DNA from: an uncultured Ruminococcus sp.
GTDB taxonomy: Bacteria; Bacillota; Clostridia; UBA1212
Assembly: GCA_902792515.1 (NCBI GenBank)
Contig: CADAZX010000035.1
Location: 1 to 37,134 of the forward strand
Length of the DNA stretch: 37,134 nt
Direction: 5' to 3'
The position numbers were made by a program, and so were the translations under genes. Positions 1 through 7,796 of this stretch are shown here, piece by piece. How positions within the stretch are numbered: the first letter of the stretch is position 1; the number at the start of each line of letters is the position of its first letter. Under the pieces are notes generated by a model. The model was not told the DNA's origin. It saw only the letters and a list, made by a program, of their open reading frames with translations, and ran no database searches.

Positions 1-190
1 CATTGCGTCTCTCACTTGACCGCTTCGCGGAATCGCTCGCGCCGCCAATGCAAAGCTGCGGCGTCGTTGATTAAGGTAAGTGCGGTTGCTAAACCGGAGA
101 CCAAGCGGAGACATACGCGGCTCTACTGCGAGAGGGGAGCTCGCGCAAAGCAAGCGGCAGCAAATCTGTCGAAAGACACCTTGTACGCTT
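1..190. repeat. Intergenic modular repeat, copy A (cut by window edge)
   Basis: Non-coding stretch downstream of the importer operon. Positions 1-66, read on the minus strand, align with the hairpin part of copy C (24695-24765). Positions 41-120 match 11428-11508 in inverted orientation, with only two differences over about 70 bp of core. The core holds GGAGAC twice, 11 bp apart. Positions 124-185 (TACTGCGAGAGG, then CTCGCGCAAAGCA) match the left part of copy C in direct orientation, so the modules are shuffled between copies. No reading frame is conserved. The copy is truncated at base 1. No clear terminator for the importer operon was seen between 190 and 278. Confidence 0.75.
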
Positions 191-278
191 AAAGAACGGT
201 GGATATTATCGAACTACGTTCAAGTGTACGCGGTCAGTTATTCGCCGCTTGCGTAAAGAGCATTAAAGAAGCGTTTCC

Positions 279-1322
279 TTAGTAAACTTTAGCCCACTCG
301 GCGATGTTGGAGCCGTCGAAGCGGAAAGGCTGGCCGAGGATGATCTCGGAAGCGTCCGTTCCCTCAACAGCGGTCAGCGTGTAGGGGCTGTTCTCCATGT
401 CGCCTGCGTTGAACTTGTCGCCGACCTTGCCGGTGATGTCGCCCTTAACCATAGCGATGGAAGCGTAGGCAGCGAGCTTGCCGAGGTCGATCGGGTTCCA
501 GAGGAACATGTACGGGCAGGAGTGATCAGCGTCGTCGCCGATGTAGGCTGCCATTTCGGAGGGCAGACCGAGGCCGGTCAGTTTGACAGGGGACTTCTTG
601 TCCTGAAGAACCTTCGCGGCGGCAGCGATACCGACGGTGGTCGGCGCGCAGATGACCTTGAGGTTGGGGTACTTCGTAAGGAGAGCCTGGGTCTGGTCTG
701 TGGACTTCTGGTTCTCGTCGTCGCCGTAAGCAACTTCAACGAGCGTGAGCTTGGAGTACTTGCTGTCGGCAGCGGCGATCTGCTTCATCGCCTCGATCCA
801 TGCGTTCTGGTTGGTAGCCTGGGAAGTAGCGGAGAGGATCGCGTATTCGCCTTCGCCGCCCGCGATGTCGTAGACAGCGTCAACGAGAGCCTGCGCGACC
901 TGCTGAACGCCTGCTTGGTTGCAGAACGTGAGACGGTCCTTCACGGCGACGTCGGAGTCGAGCGTAACGATCTTGATTCCCTTCTTGGCAGCGTCCTGAA
1001 GTACGGACGAGAGCGCGTTGGCGTCGTTTGCGGCAATCGCGATAGCGCTGACACCCTGGGAAATGAGCGAGTTGATCACGTTGATCTGAGCGTCAACGGT
1101 GGCCGCCTCGGGGTGACGGACAATGTAGTTGCCCGCTTTCACGCCTTCCGCTTTCATAACAGCCGTAAAGCCCTCAGCCTCTTTGTCATTGTAGGGGTTG
1201 CCGGCGGCTTTTGTTACCAGAGCGTAGGAAGGCTCGGACTTGTCGATTCCGGGCTGGCATGCGGCGAGCATTCCGACTAAGAGCGCGAGGCCCAGAACGA
1301 GACAAATTAAACGTTTTTTCAT
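279..1322 (-). CDS. rhaS: Rhamnose-type sugar ABC transporter, substrate-binding lipoprotein
   Basis: Extracytoplasmic sugar-binding lipoprotein, 347 residues, feeding the permeases encoded just upstream. The start is the ATG at 1322, seven bases after GGAGG; a longer reading frame upstream has no ribosome site. The signal peptide is MKKRLICLVLGLALL with lipobox LAAC and lipid-anchored Cys22. The body is a type 1 periplasmic-binding fold. Motifs TNQNAWIEAMK, APTTVGIAAAAK, GLGLPSEMAAYI and WNPIDLGKLA match what I recall of the RhaS rhamnose-binding family rather than the related autoinducer-2 binder LsrB: the LsrB Asp of the TDQN motif is Asn here and the Ala of APDA is Thr. Substrate is therefore inferred as L-rhamnose or a similar deoxysugar, not proven. 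It is last in the operon, 164 bp after rhaQ, with its own strong ribosome site; that gap holds two short GC hairpins and may allow separate expression. Not the AraC-type regulator also called RhaS. Confidence 0.85.
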   Translation of the reverse strand: MKKRLICLVLGLALLVGMLAACQPGIDKSEPSYALVTKAAGNPYNDKEAEGFTAVMKAEGVKAGNYIVRHPEAATVDAQINVINSLISQGVSAIAIAANDANALSSVLQDAAKKGIKIVTLDSDVAVKDRLTFCNQAGVQQVAQALVDAVYDIAGGEGEYAILSATSQATNQNAWIEAMKQIAAADSKYSKLTLVEVAYGDDENQKSTDQTQALLTKYPNLKVICAPTTVGIAAAAKVLQDKKSPVKLTGLGLPSEMAAYIGDDADHSCPYMFLWNPIDLGKLAAYASIAMVKGDITGKVGDKFNAGDMENSPYTLTAVEGTDASEIILGQPFRFDGSNIAEWAKVY

Positions 1323-1486
1323 ATAATACCTCCATGAAATCATATTTCGCGGCACGTTTTGTATTTCCGCGAATATTGCGTACGGCCGCGGATTTTTGAG
1401 CCGTTTCCGAAGAGTCCGTTCCGGGTCGTTTCCCGGCCGGTTCGAAAATCGCCTTCGGCGCCCCGCGGCTGCGCCTTGCTGACATT

Positions 1487-2548
1487 TTATTCGAGCGGCT
1501 TGTTCAAGGCTTCCGCCTCTTTTTTCGCGCTCTTTTCGGCCGCTTTTTTAAGCTGCCTCTTCTTGAAGAAATCCGACTGCGTCAGGCTCGAAATGAGGAC
1601 CGACACGATGAGCAGCAGGCCGATGATGACCAGAATAAGCTGCGTGTTGATGTTGTTGAGGCCCAGGGCGATTCTGAGGCAGACGATCGTGAAGCCCGCA
1701 ATCAGTGCGCCGAAAAGATTTCCCTTGCCGCCTGTCGTCGCGATACCGCCGAAAACGCACATCGCGATAACGTCCATCTCGTAGTTCTGACCTGTCGTCG
1801 TGTTCGCGCCGTAAGTCGTTGTGAGGATGAAGAGCGCGCAGATCGCGGACATGAGTCCGGCCAGCGTGTAGACTATGAATCTCACTTTTCCGACCTTGAT
1901 GCCGGCGTAGTTGGCTGCCGTGCGGTTCGAGCCGATCGCGTAGAGCTTGCGGCCGAACGTCGTTTTCGAGAGCACCACAATGTAGATCACGGCCGCTATG
2001 ATGACCGCGAAAAACGCCACCGGGAAGGGCCCGAGTCTCGCTCCGAGGATGTCAAGATCCTTGCTGTTGACGTAGGAAGCCGAACCGCCCGCTCCGAGCG
2101 AGACCTCCGCGATGCCGCGGAAAATGATCTGCGTGCCGAGTGTGACAATCATCGGCGGCAGCTCGGGCCAGCGCGTCAGAATGAAACCGTTAAGCGCTCC
2201 GCAGGCGAGGCCTGTCGCCAGGCATATCAGAATGACGACCGGGAACGGGATTCCCGCGTTGCCCGCGAACGTCGCTACCGTCGCCGACAGACACACGATC
2301 GAACCGACCGATATGTCGATCTCACCCATTATAAGAATGAAGCCCATCGGGAGCGCGATAAGAATTTCAGACAGGTACTTCGGCATCTCGCGGAGAACGT
2401 TCTCAGGCGTGAAGCTTGCCGACATAATGCGTCCCATTACGAGAACGCCTATAAAAATGATCACCAGCGCGCCTTCCCAGCTTAAGATCCGCTTCAAAAT
2501 CGAGCGTTCAGGCGTGTAGGCTATCGATCTTCCTGATTTTCCTGCCAT
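1487..2548 (-). CDS. rhaQ: Sugar ABC transporter permease (RhaQ/RbsC family)
   Basis: Integral membrane permease, 353 residues, one half of the transport channel with the next gene upstream. It has a short charged N-terminus, then about eight to ten hydrophobic segments. The family-typical stretches GEIDISVGSIVCLS near residue 76 and FGGIATTGGKGNLFGALIAG near residue 265 are visible, as in RbsC-type permeases. The start codon lies one base after the rhaP stop, and GGAGGG inside the end of rhaP sits nine bases before it, so translation is coupled. The C-terminus is Lys/Ala/Glu-rich. The permease family is certain; the rhamnose assignment rests on the binding protein. Confidence 0.85.
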   Translation of the reverse strand: MAGKSGRSIAYTPERSILKRILSWEGALVIIFIGVLVMGRIMSASFTPENVLREMPKYLSEILIALPMGFILIMGEIDISVGSIVCLSATVATFAGNAGIPFPVVILICLATGLACGALNGFILTRWPELPPMIVTLGTQIIFRGIAEVSLGAGGSASYVNSKDLDILGARLGPFPVAFFAVIIAAVIYIVVLSKTTFGRKLYAIGSNRTAANYAGIKVGKVRFIVYTLAGLMSAICALFILTTTYGANTTTGQNYEMDVIAMCVFGGIATTGGKGNLFGALIAGFTIVCLRIALGLNNINTQLILVIIGLLLIVSVLISSLTQSDFFKKRQLKKAAEKSAKKEAEALNKPLE

Positions 2549-2549
2549 T

Positions 2550-3569
2550 TCAGATCTCCCTCCTTGCCAGTGTGCGGCGCTTCATCGTGCGCTGCGTCAC
2601 CACGTTGATGACGACGACGGCGAGAATGATGACGCCTTTAATGAGGTTCTGCCAGATCGACTCGAGGCCGACGAGAGGCAGCGCCTTGTAGACGATCGCG
2701 TAGAAAATGCCGCCCAGCAGCGTTCCGAGGACAGTTCCGCGTCCGCCGCTCATGCTGACGCCGCCGATGACGCACGCAGCGATGACGTCCATTTCCTTGC
2801 CCGTCTGCATGTTGGGCTGGCCCGACGCGTAGATCGAGACCGAGAGTGCGCCGGCAAGACCCGAAAGCGCGCCCATTATCGTGTACACCGCGATCTGAAC
2901 ACGGTCGACGTTGATACCGGAGATCCTCGCGGCCTCTTTGTTGCTGCCGATCGCGTAGACCTTGCGGCCGAAGCCGGACCACTTCATCAGCACGAAAAAC
3001 GCCGCGAACGCCACGATCAGAATGATGTACGGGCCCACGCTTCCCTCTTTTCCGAAGTCGCTGAAGCCCTGCACGTCAAGCGCGCTCGCCCACGAGTTGT
3101 TCGAAATGATGAACGCCATTCCGCGCCAGACGTACATAGCGCCGAGCGTGCAGATGATAGGCGAGACCTTGCCCTTCGCGATAATGATGCCGTTGATGAA
3201 GCCGCAGACCGTTCCGATTATCGTCGCGATCAGGAAGAACAAAACGATCCTGAGCGGGAGCGGAACGCCTGCGAACATGTTGTTTTTCATCATCAGGCCT
3301 ATCGTCATGCCGCTGAACGCGAGCACGCCGGTTATCGAGATGTCGATGCCGCCGGTCAGAAGCACCAGCAGCATTCCGAGCGACATGAGGAGCGTCAGCG
3401 CGTTGTTCCTGAAGATATCCGTGATGTTGCCGAAGGTGTGGAACGTGCCTCCGCTGAGGATATCCACGACCACGAACATCAGGATCAGGATGAGCGCGAG
3501 ACTGATCTCATGGTTGCCGGTCAGTTTTCTGAAAAACGACGCGACTTTTCCTGTTTTCTTCGTTTCCAT
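2550..3569 (-). CDS. rhaP: Sugar ABC transporter permease (RhaP/RbsC family)
   Basis: Second membrane permease of the importer, 339 residues, paralogous to the neighbouring rhaQ product. Segments TGGIDISITGVLAFSG near residue 70 and GGVSMSGGRGTVLGTLLGG near residue 265 are the conserved permease signatures. The N-terminus up to the first membrane segment is short and basic (KKTGKVASFFRK). Its ATG overlaps the TGA of the upstream ATPase gene by one base (TGATG), with GAGGAGG about nine bases before, so the three proteins should be made in fixed ratio. Two different permease genes plus one double ATPase is the layout of both Rha and Lsr importers. Confidence 0.85.
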   Translation of the reverse strand: METKKTGKVASFFRKLTGNHEISLALILILMFVVVDILSGGTFHTFGNITDIFRNNALTLLMSLGMLLVLLTGGIDISITGVLAFSGMTIGLMMKNNMFAGVPLPLRIVLFFLIATIIGTVCGFINGIIIAKGKVSPIICTLGAMYVWRGMAFIISNNSWASALDVQGFSDFGKEGSVGPYIILIVAFAAFFVLMKWSGFGRKVYAIGSNKEAARISGINVDRVQIAVYTIMGALSGLAGALSVSIYASGQPNMQTGKEMDVIAACVIGGVSMSGGRGTVLGTLLGGIFYAIVYKALPLVGLESIWQNLIKGVIILAVVVINVVTQRTMKRRTLARREI

Positions 3570-5101
3570 CAGCCTGCCACCTCCTCTTCGGCGTTTTCGC
3601 CGCCTTTGGCGGTCTCCTTCATTGCCAGGTGGAGAATTTTCTCCTGATCCGCTTCAGCGCGCGAAAGACATCCGGTGACGCGTCCGCCGCACATTACGAA
3701 AATTCTGTCGGACATTCCGAGAATCTCGGGCATTTCTGAGGAAATCATTATGATCGCGTAGCCTTTTTGAGCGAGCTCGCCCATTATCGCGTAGATCTCG
3801 GCCTTCGCGCCTACGTCGACGCCCTTGGTGGGCTCGTCCATAATGATGACCTTAGTGCCGCTCTGCGCGAGCGATTTCGCCACGACGACCTTCTGCTGGT
3901 TGCCGCCCGAGAGTGACGACGCGGGGTCGAAAATCGTGACGGCCTTGGTGTCAACGGCTTCGAGGTGGTCCCTGGAGAGGAGTCGTTCGCGCTTTTCGTC
4001 GTTGAAGCCGGCCTTGGAGAGTTCGTCCTGGATCGGAAGCGTAACGTTCCTGCCGAGGCCCCACGAGAGGATCAGTCCCTCTTTTTGACGGTCCTCGGGA
4101 AGGAGAACGATTCCCGCCTTCATCGCGTCGACCGGCTTTTTGATGTGGAGCTCTTCGCCGTTCAGGTACACCTTGCCGGCGGAAGGCTTCGTGATGCCGC
4201 AGACTGCTTCGACGACTTCTGTCCTGCCCGCGCCGACGAGTCCGGTAAGACCGACAATCTCGCCCTTCCGCACGTCGAGGTTCACGTCCTTGAAGAAGCC
4301 CACGCGAGAGAGATTTTCGATGCGGAGCACCTCTTCGCCTATCTCCACGTCAGGCTTCGGGTACATGTCCTTGATCTCGCGGCCGACCATCGCCTTCACG
4401 AGGTCCGCGGTCGTAATGCCGTCAACGTCGTACGTACCGATGTACTGCGCGTCGCGGAAAACGGTAACGCGGTCGGCAAGCTCGTACATGTCTTCCATGC
4501 GGTGGGAGATGAAAATGATTGAAACGCCTTCGTCGCGAAGCTGCTTCACGATGCGGTAGAGTTCCTTCGACTCGTTCGCCGTGAGCGCCGCCGTGGGCTC
4601 GTCCAGAATGATTATCCTCGCGTTTGTCGACAGCGCCTTCGCAATCTCCACCATCTGCTGCTGGGCCACGCTGAGCGTTCCCATCTCGACCTTCGGGTCA
4701 AAGTTCGCGTTGAGCCTTCCCAGCAGTTCCGCCGCTTTCGCGTGCATCGCCTTCCAGTTCATCACGGGGCCCTTTTTGATCTGGTGACCCATGAAAATAT
4801 TTTCGGTAACGGAGAGGTCCGGGTACGTCGTGGGGTGCTGGTACACCGCCGCGATGCCGCGTTCAAGAGAGTCTCTGGTGCTCTTGAACCTGACCTCCTC
4901 GCCGTCAAGGAAAATATGGCCCTCCTCAGGCGGGAAGACGCCGGTAATGACCTTGATGAAGGTCGATTTGCCCGCGCCGTTCTCACCCATCAAGGCGTGA
5001 ACTTCACCTCGGCGAAGCCGGAACTGAACGCCGTTTAAGGCTCTGACTCCGGGGAAGATCTTTGTTATCCCCTTGAGCTCAAGAATTAAATCTTCGTCCA
5101 T
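3569..5101 (-). CDS. rhaT: Sugar ABC transporter ATPase, two ATP-binding domains (RhaT/RbsA family)
   Basis: Cytoplasmic ATPase of 510 residues with two fused nucleotide-binding halves. The first half has Walker A GENGAGKST at residues 39-47, a degenerate signature LSVAQQQ and Walker B IIILDEPTA. The second has a degenerate Walker A GLVGAGRTE, a canonical signature LSGGNQQKV and IIMDEPTKGVD. One intact and one weakened site is usual in RbsA/RhaT/MglA proteins. The ATG at 5101 follows AAGGA by nine bases. It is first in the operon rhaT-rhaP-rhaQ-rhaS, behind a 300-nt leader and a near-consensus promoter at 5409-5436. The name follows the binding protein; sequence alone cannot separate it from a ribose or AI-2 ATPase. 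Confidence 0.88.
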   Translation of the reverse strand: MDEDLILELKGITKIFPGVRALNGVQFRLRRGEVHALMGENGAGKSTFIKVITGVFPPEEGHIFLDGEEVRFKSTRDSLERGIAAVYQHPTTYPDLSVTENIFMGHQIKKGPVMNWKAMHAKAAELLGRLNANFDPKVEMGTLSVAQQQMVEIAKALSTNARIIILDEPTAALTANESKELYRIVKQLRDEGVSIIFISHRMEDMYELADRVTVFRDAQYIGTYDVDGITTADLVKAMVGREIKDMYPKPDVEIGEEVLRIENLSRVGFFKDVNLDVRKGEIVGLTGLVGAGRTEVVEAVCGITKPSAGKVYLNGEELHIKKPVDAMKAGIVLLPEDRQKEGLILSWGLGRNVTLPIQDELSKAGFNDEKRERLLSRDHLEAVDTKAVTIFDPASSLSGGNQQKVVVAKSLAQSGTKVIIMDEPTKGVDVGAKAEIYAIMGELAQKGYAIIMISSEMPEILGMSDRIFVMCGGRVTGCLSRAEADQEKILHLAMKETAKGGENAEEEVAG

Positions 5102-5402
5102 GCTTCAACTTCCTTTTCTAAGTTTTTCTAAGTTTATTGGTTTTTACTGCTTATTTGTGTGGAAGGAGGATGCTTCCCAAAGCGTCTCTTCGCGCCCTCG
5201 GGACAGATTTTTGCCCTTTGGCAGGTGCAGTATCCCCTTTCCCGGCGCCGGCTGCGTTTCCGGTTGCGTTTCCGGTTGCATCTTCGGGTTTCGTTTCCCG
5301 GCAGCCTTCAAACGGGCGCATTATCCCCGCCTCTTTTTTCCGCTTCATCTGTCTCAAATGTTCGTTTTCAAACGCTCAAGGACATTTCCCCTTTAAAAAG
5401 AT
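5102..5402 (-). other. Long 5' leader of the sugar importer operon
   Basis: About 300 nt lie between the predicted transcription start near 5402 and the rhaT ATG. I recognise no riboswitch or T-box motif. The segment holds repeated CCGGAAACGCAA-type units around 5240-5300 (minus strand) and a 68-codon open frame without a ribosome site, which I do not call a gene. A leader this long before a sugar operon may carry regulation, but nothing in it identifies how. Confidence 0.4.
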
Positions 5403-5408
5403 AACCCT

Positions 5409-5436
5409 ATTATAACAAATTGCCGCCGAAAGTCAA
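5409..5436 (-). promoter_or_regulatory. Sigma-A-type promoter of the importer operon
   Basis: On the minus strand TTGACT (5431-5436) and TATAAT (5409-5414) are separated by 16 bases. The match to consensus is 11 of 12. It points toward rhaT, and no other minus-strand start codon with a ribosome site lies between. Confidence 0.75.
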
Positions 5437-5484
5437 CTTTATTTTCATTTTCGCGCATCATCGTGTCATCATCGCGACGTCATC

Positions 5485-5517
5485 AAAAAAGGCCCCGCAC
5501 TTGGCGCCGGAGCCTTT
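5485..5517 (-). terminator. Intrinsic terminator of the acyl-CoA synthetase gene
   Basis: On the minus strand AAAGGCTCCG pairs with CGGGGCCTTT (one G-U pair), leaving a ten-base loop, and the stem runs into six T. It lies about 80 bp after the stop of the ligase gene and just upstream of the importer promoter, so it separates the two units. Confidence 0.75.
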
Positions 5518-5594
5518 GTCAAAAAAACATTCCCGCGGCGGCAGCGACCGCCCGTTTTCCCCTATTTTGAGGTTTTTTCCCGCTCTTAAGCGGT

Positions 5595-7415
5595 CTATTT
5601 CCGCTCTTCCGCGGCCTTTTCCCGCTCTTCCTCCTGAAGCGCGCGGTAGTCGGTCTTGCCCACGAGCGTTTTCGGCAGACTGTCGCGGAACTCGATCTCC
5701 TTAGGCACCGCCATCCTCAGCATGCGCTCCTTGCAGTAGGTCCGCAGCTCCTCCGCAAGCGCGTCGCCCGCCTCGTAGCCCTTTGCCGGCACCACGAACG
5801 CCTTTACGCGCTCCATTTTGTAGTCGTCCTTGACGCCGATCACGCAGCAGAGGTGGACCGCCGGATGGCTGCCCAGAACGTTCTCGACCTGCGTGGGGTA
5901 GACGTTGTAGCCGGATGTGACGATGACCCTCTTAAGGCGCTGGCGGAAATACACGAAGCCCTCCGCGTCGACATATCCGAGATCGCCGGTGTGGAGCCAC
6001 ACGTATCCGTCGCCGTGAACCTTCAGGGCAGCCGCCGTCTCCTCTTCGTTGTCGATGTAGCCCTTCATTACCGAAGGTCCCCTGAGGCAGATCTCGCCCT
6101 CCTCGCCGGTTTCCGCGGGTTCGGTCGTCCCGGGTTTTGTAATAGTGTAGTACGTGTCCGGGTAGGGAATTCCAATGCTTCCCCGCCTGCTGTAGCTCGG
6201 AGGCGTCAGGCACGAAGCGGTAACGCACTCCGTCGTCCCGTAGCCCTCTCTTATCTGCACCTTCGCTCCGTGTTCGCGCAAAAACGCGTCGACCCTGTCC
6301 TTCAAATCAGGCAACAGCACGTCGCCGCCCGAAAAAACGCCCTTCAAAAACGACAGGTCGGTCTTCTCGAGCTTCCCGGTCCTCAAAAGCGCCTCGAAAA
6401 GCGTCGGCACCCCGGGAATGAAGTTCGGCTTCTTTTTTCTGAGCACCTTCGCGTAGCCGTCGACCGAAAATTTCGGCATCAAAATGCACTCGATTCCGAA
6501 AACGAGCGCCATGTGCACGCCGATCCCGAGCCCGAAGCCGTGGAAAAGCGGCATCACCGACAGCATTTTGAGCCCGGGAACCCTCTTTTCGCCGCTGGCA
6601 GCGAGCGTCTGGTACGCCTCCGCGCACATATTGAGGTCGGTGAGCATGATTCCCTTCGCGGTGCCGGTCGTGCCGCCGCTGTACAGAATGACGGCCGTCT
6701 CGTCCTCGCCTTTGCCCTCTTTAAAACCGTATCTTTGCGCCTTTGTATTTCCCGTTTTCCCGCCGGAAATAAATTTTTTCCACGTGACGGCATCGTCACC
6801 GAGTTCCGGAAGGCTTTTCAGCTCTTTGTTTTTCTTCGTGACGATCCTGAAAAGGACCGACTTCGCCGCACCGAGCGCGTCCGCGACGCCTGTCACGACG
6901 GTCGGGATCTTCCACCCCAGAATTCTGCCTGCCTCTTCCGCGGCGCGGAAATTTTTCCCGAAAAACATGTCGAGAGTCACGAGCGCGACGCTTTTCGACA
7001 GAACGAGGTACCGCGTGATCTCGTTTTCGGACGACAGCGGGTGGATCATGCTCGGAACCGCCCCGATCTTGCTGAGGCCGTAAAAGCAGAACAGCGCCTG
7101 GGGAACGTTCGGGAGCGATATCGTCACCGCGTCGCCCTTTTTGACGCCCATTGCCGCCAGCGCGTCCGCGGCCTCGTCCGTCTTCTTCAGCAGCTGCGCA
7201 AAAGTATAAACGCGACCCTCGAAATCGATCGCGGGCTCGTTTCCGTACGTCGCGGCACTGTATTCGATCGCCTCGTAAAGGCTTCTCCGCGGGTAATCGT
7301 GCAAAAACGCGTCGTTCCCGTAGTATTTTCTCCACGTCTCAAGCGAGCGTTCCGCCGGCTCCGCGCTTTTTTCCACGGTTTTCCGGAAATATTCATTTCC
7401 CGACTGATTTTCCAT
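5595..7415 (-). CDS. AMP-forming acyl-CoA synthetase (long-chain fatty acid ligase-like)
   Basis: Cytoplasmic adenylate-forming enzyme of 606 residues, expected to activate a carboxylic acid with ATP and join it to CoA. The AMP-binding motif YSGGTTGTAKG is at residues 245-255, followed by GYGTTE, the HTGDLGYVD hinge region and the C-terminal lysine motif PKTLVGKTDYR near residue 590. Length and motif order fit FadD-type acyl-CoA synthetases; the exact acid is unknown. The ATG at 7415 follows GAGGA by about seven bases. It is monocistronic: a terminator lies downstream at 5485-5517 and a separate RNA unit ends upstream at 7502. No beta-oxidation genes are near, so lipid recycling or surface lipid synthesis are both possible. 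Confidence 0.85.
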   Translation of the reverse strand: MENQSGNEYFRKTVEKSAEPAERSLETWRKYYGNDAFLHDYPRRSLYEAIEYSAATYGNEPAIDFEGRVYTFAQLLKKTDEAADALAAMGVKKGDAVTISLPNVPQALFCFYGLSKIGAVPSMIHPLSSENEITRYLVLSKSVALVTLDMFFGKNFRAAEEAGRILGWKIPTVVTGVADALGAAKSVLFRIVTKKNKELKSLPELGDDAVTWKKFISGGKTGNTKAQRYGFKEGKGEDETAVILYSGGTTGTAKGIMLTDLNMCAEAYQTLAASGEKRVPGLKMLSVMPLFHGFGLGIGVHMALVFGIECILMPKFSVDGYAKVLRKKKPNFIPGVPTLFEALLRTGKLEKTDLSFLKGVFSGGDVLLPDLKDRVDAFLREHGAKVQIREGYGTTECVTASCLTPPSYSRRGSIGIPYPDTYYTITKPGTTEPAETGEEGEICLRGPSVMKGYIDNEEETAAALKVHGDGYVWLHTGDLGYVDAEGFVYFRQRLKRVIVTSGYNVYPTQVENVLGSHPAVHLCCVIGVKDDYKMERVKAFVVPAKGYEAGDALAEELRTYCKERMLRMAVPKEIEFRDSLPKTLVGKTDYRALQEEEREKAAEERK

Positions 7416-7501
7416 TCGATGTTCCTCAATTCAAAATTTCCCGGTCTTCGCGGGTCCCTGTCTGTCCGTTTCCGGGCATCTGTTATTATACCGCACGGGC
7501 G

Positions 7502-7671
7502 AAAAAAAACAAGCGGCCGAAGGGGGTCGGCCGCCTGCATTAAAGGGAAAAGGGGGTCATATAATCGCAGCTTATGAAAAAAGGAAAGGAGTTTGCAATT
7601 CGCCACATCATTTAGGAGGAGGTAACTGCGATTATAATCCGTGTGACGGAACCGTTCGCGTCCCGTTCACG
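7502..7671 (-). ncRNA. Candidate small RNA with C-rich loops and intrinsic terminator
   Basis: A 170-nt minus-strand unit between two genes. It starts after a TATAATTATAAT box (7672-7683). Hairpin 1 spans 7643-7670: GUGA-CGGGAC pairs with GUUCCG-UCAC around one bulged A. Stem 2 pairs 7626-7636 with 7560-7570 (11 bp, AUAAUCGCAG with CUGCGAUUAU) and encloses the unpaired C-rich runs CCUCCUCCU (7614-7622) and CUCCUUUCC (7583-7591). A third C-rich run (7544-7557) precedes the terminator, whose 8-bp stem (7513-7520 with 7527-7534) leads into eight U. There is no start codon with a ribosome site. C-rich loops of this kind pair with ribosome binding sites in known Firmicutes small RNAs. I do not recognise a named family. 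Confidence 0.6.
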
Positions 7672-7699
7672 ATTATAATTATACTCATTTTCATTGAAA
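7672..7699 (-). promoter_or_regulatory. Promoter of the candidate small RNA
   Basis: On the minus strand two overlapping TATAAT boxes lie at 7672-7677 and 7678-7683, in very AT-rich DNA. TTTCAA at 7694-7699 is 16 bases from the first box; the second box has no good -35 partner. The start would fall near 7665-7671, at the foot of hairpin 1. Confidence 0.5.
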
Positions 7700-7796
7700 T
7701 AAACTTAAAGCCCCTTTAAAAACTCCTGTTTATTTTCCGGAAATCCCGCCCCGCGCGAAAAAAACGTTCCGGAGCCGGCAGCTTTCCGCTCTTTTT

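Noticed and set aside
522..1280. Long plus-strand open frame opposite the binding-protein gene
   Set aside because: It mirrors a well-supported lipoprotein gene, has no ribosome site, and shows arbitrary composition. Similar mirror frames occur at 5853-7577, 7884-9344 and 9521-11023 and were rejected for the same reason.
5151..5357. 68-codon frame in the importer leader
   Set aside because: It starts at TTG without a ribosome site and encodes low-complexity repeats.
7560..7640. Plus-strand small gene after AGGAGGAGG
   Set aside because: No start codon lies at a usable distance; the element is better explained as the minus-strand C-rich loop.
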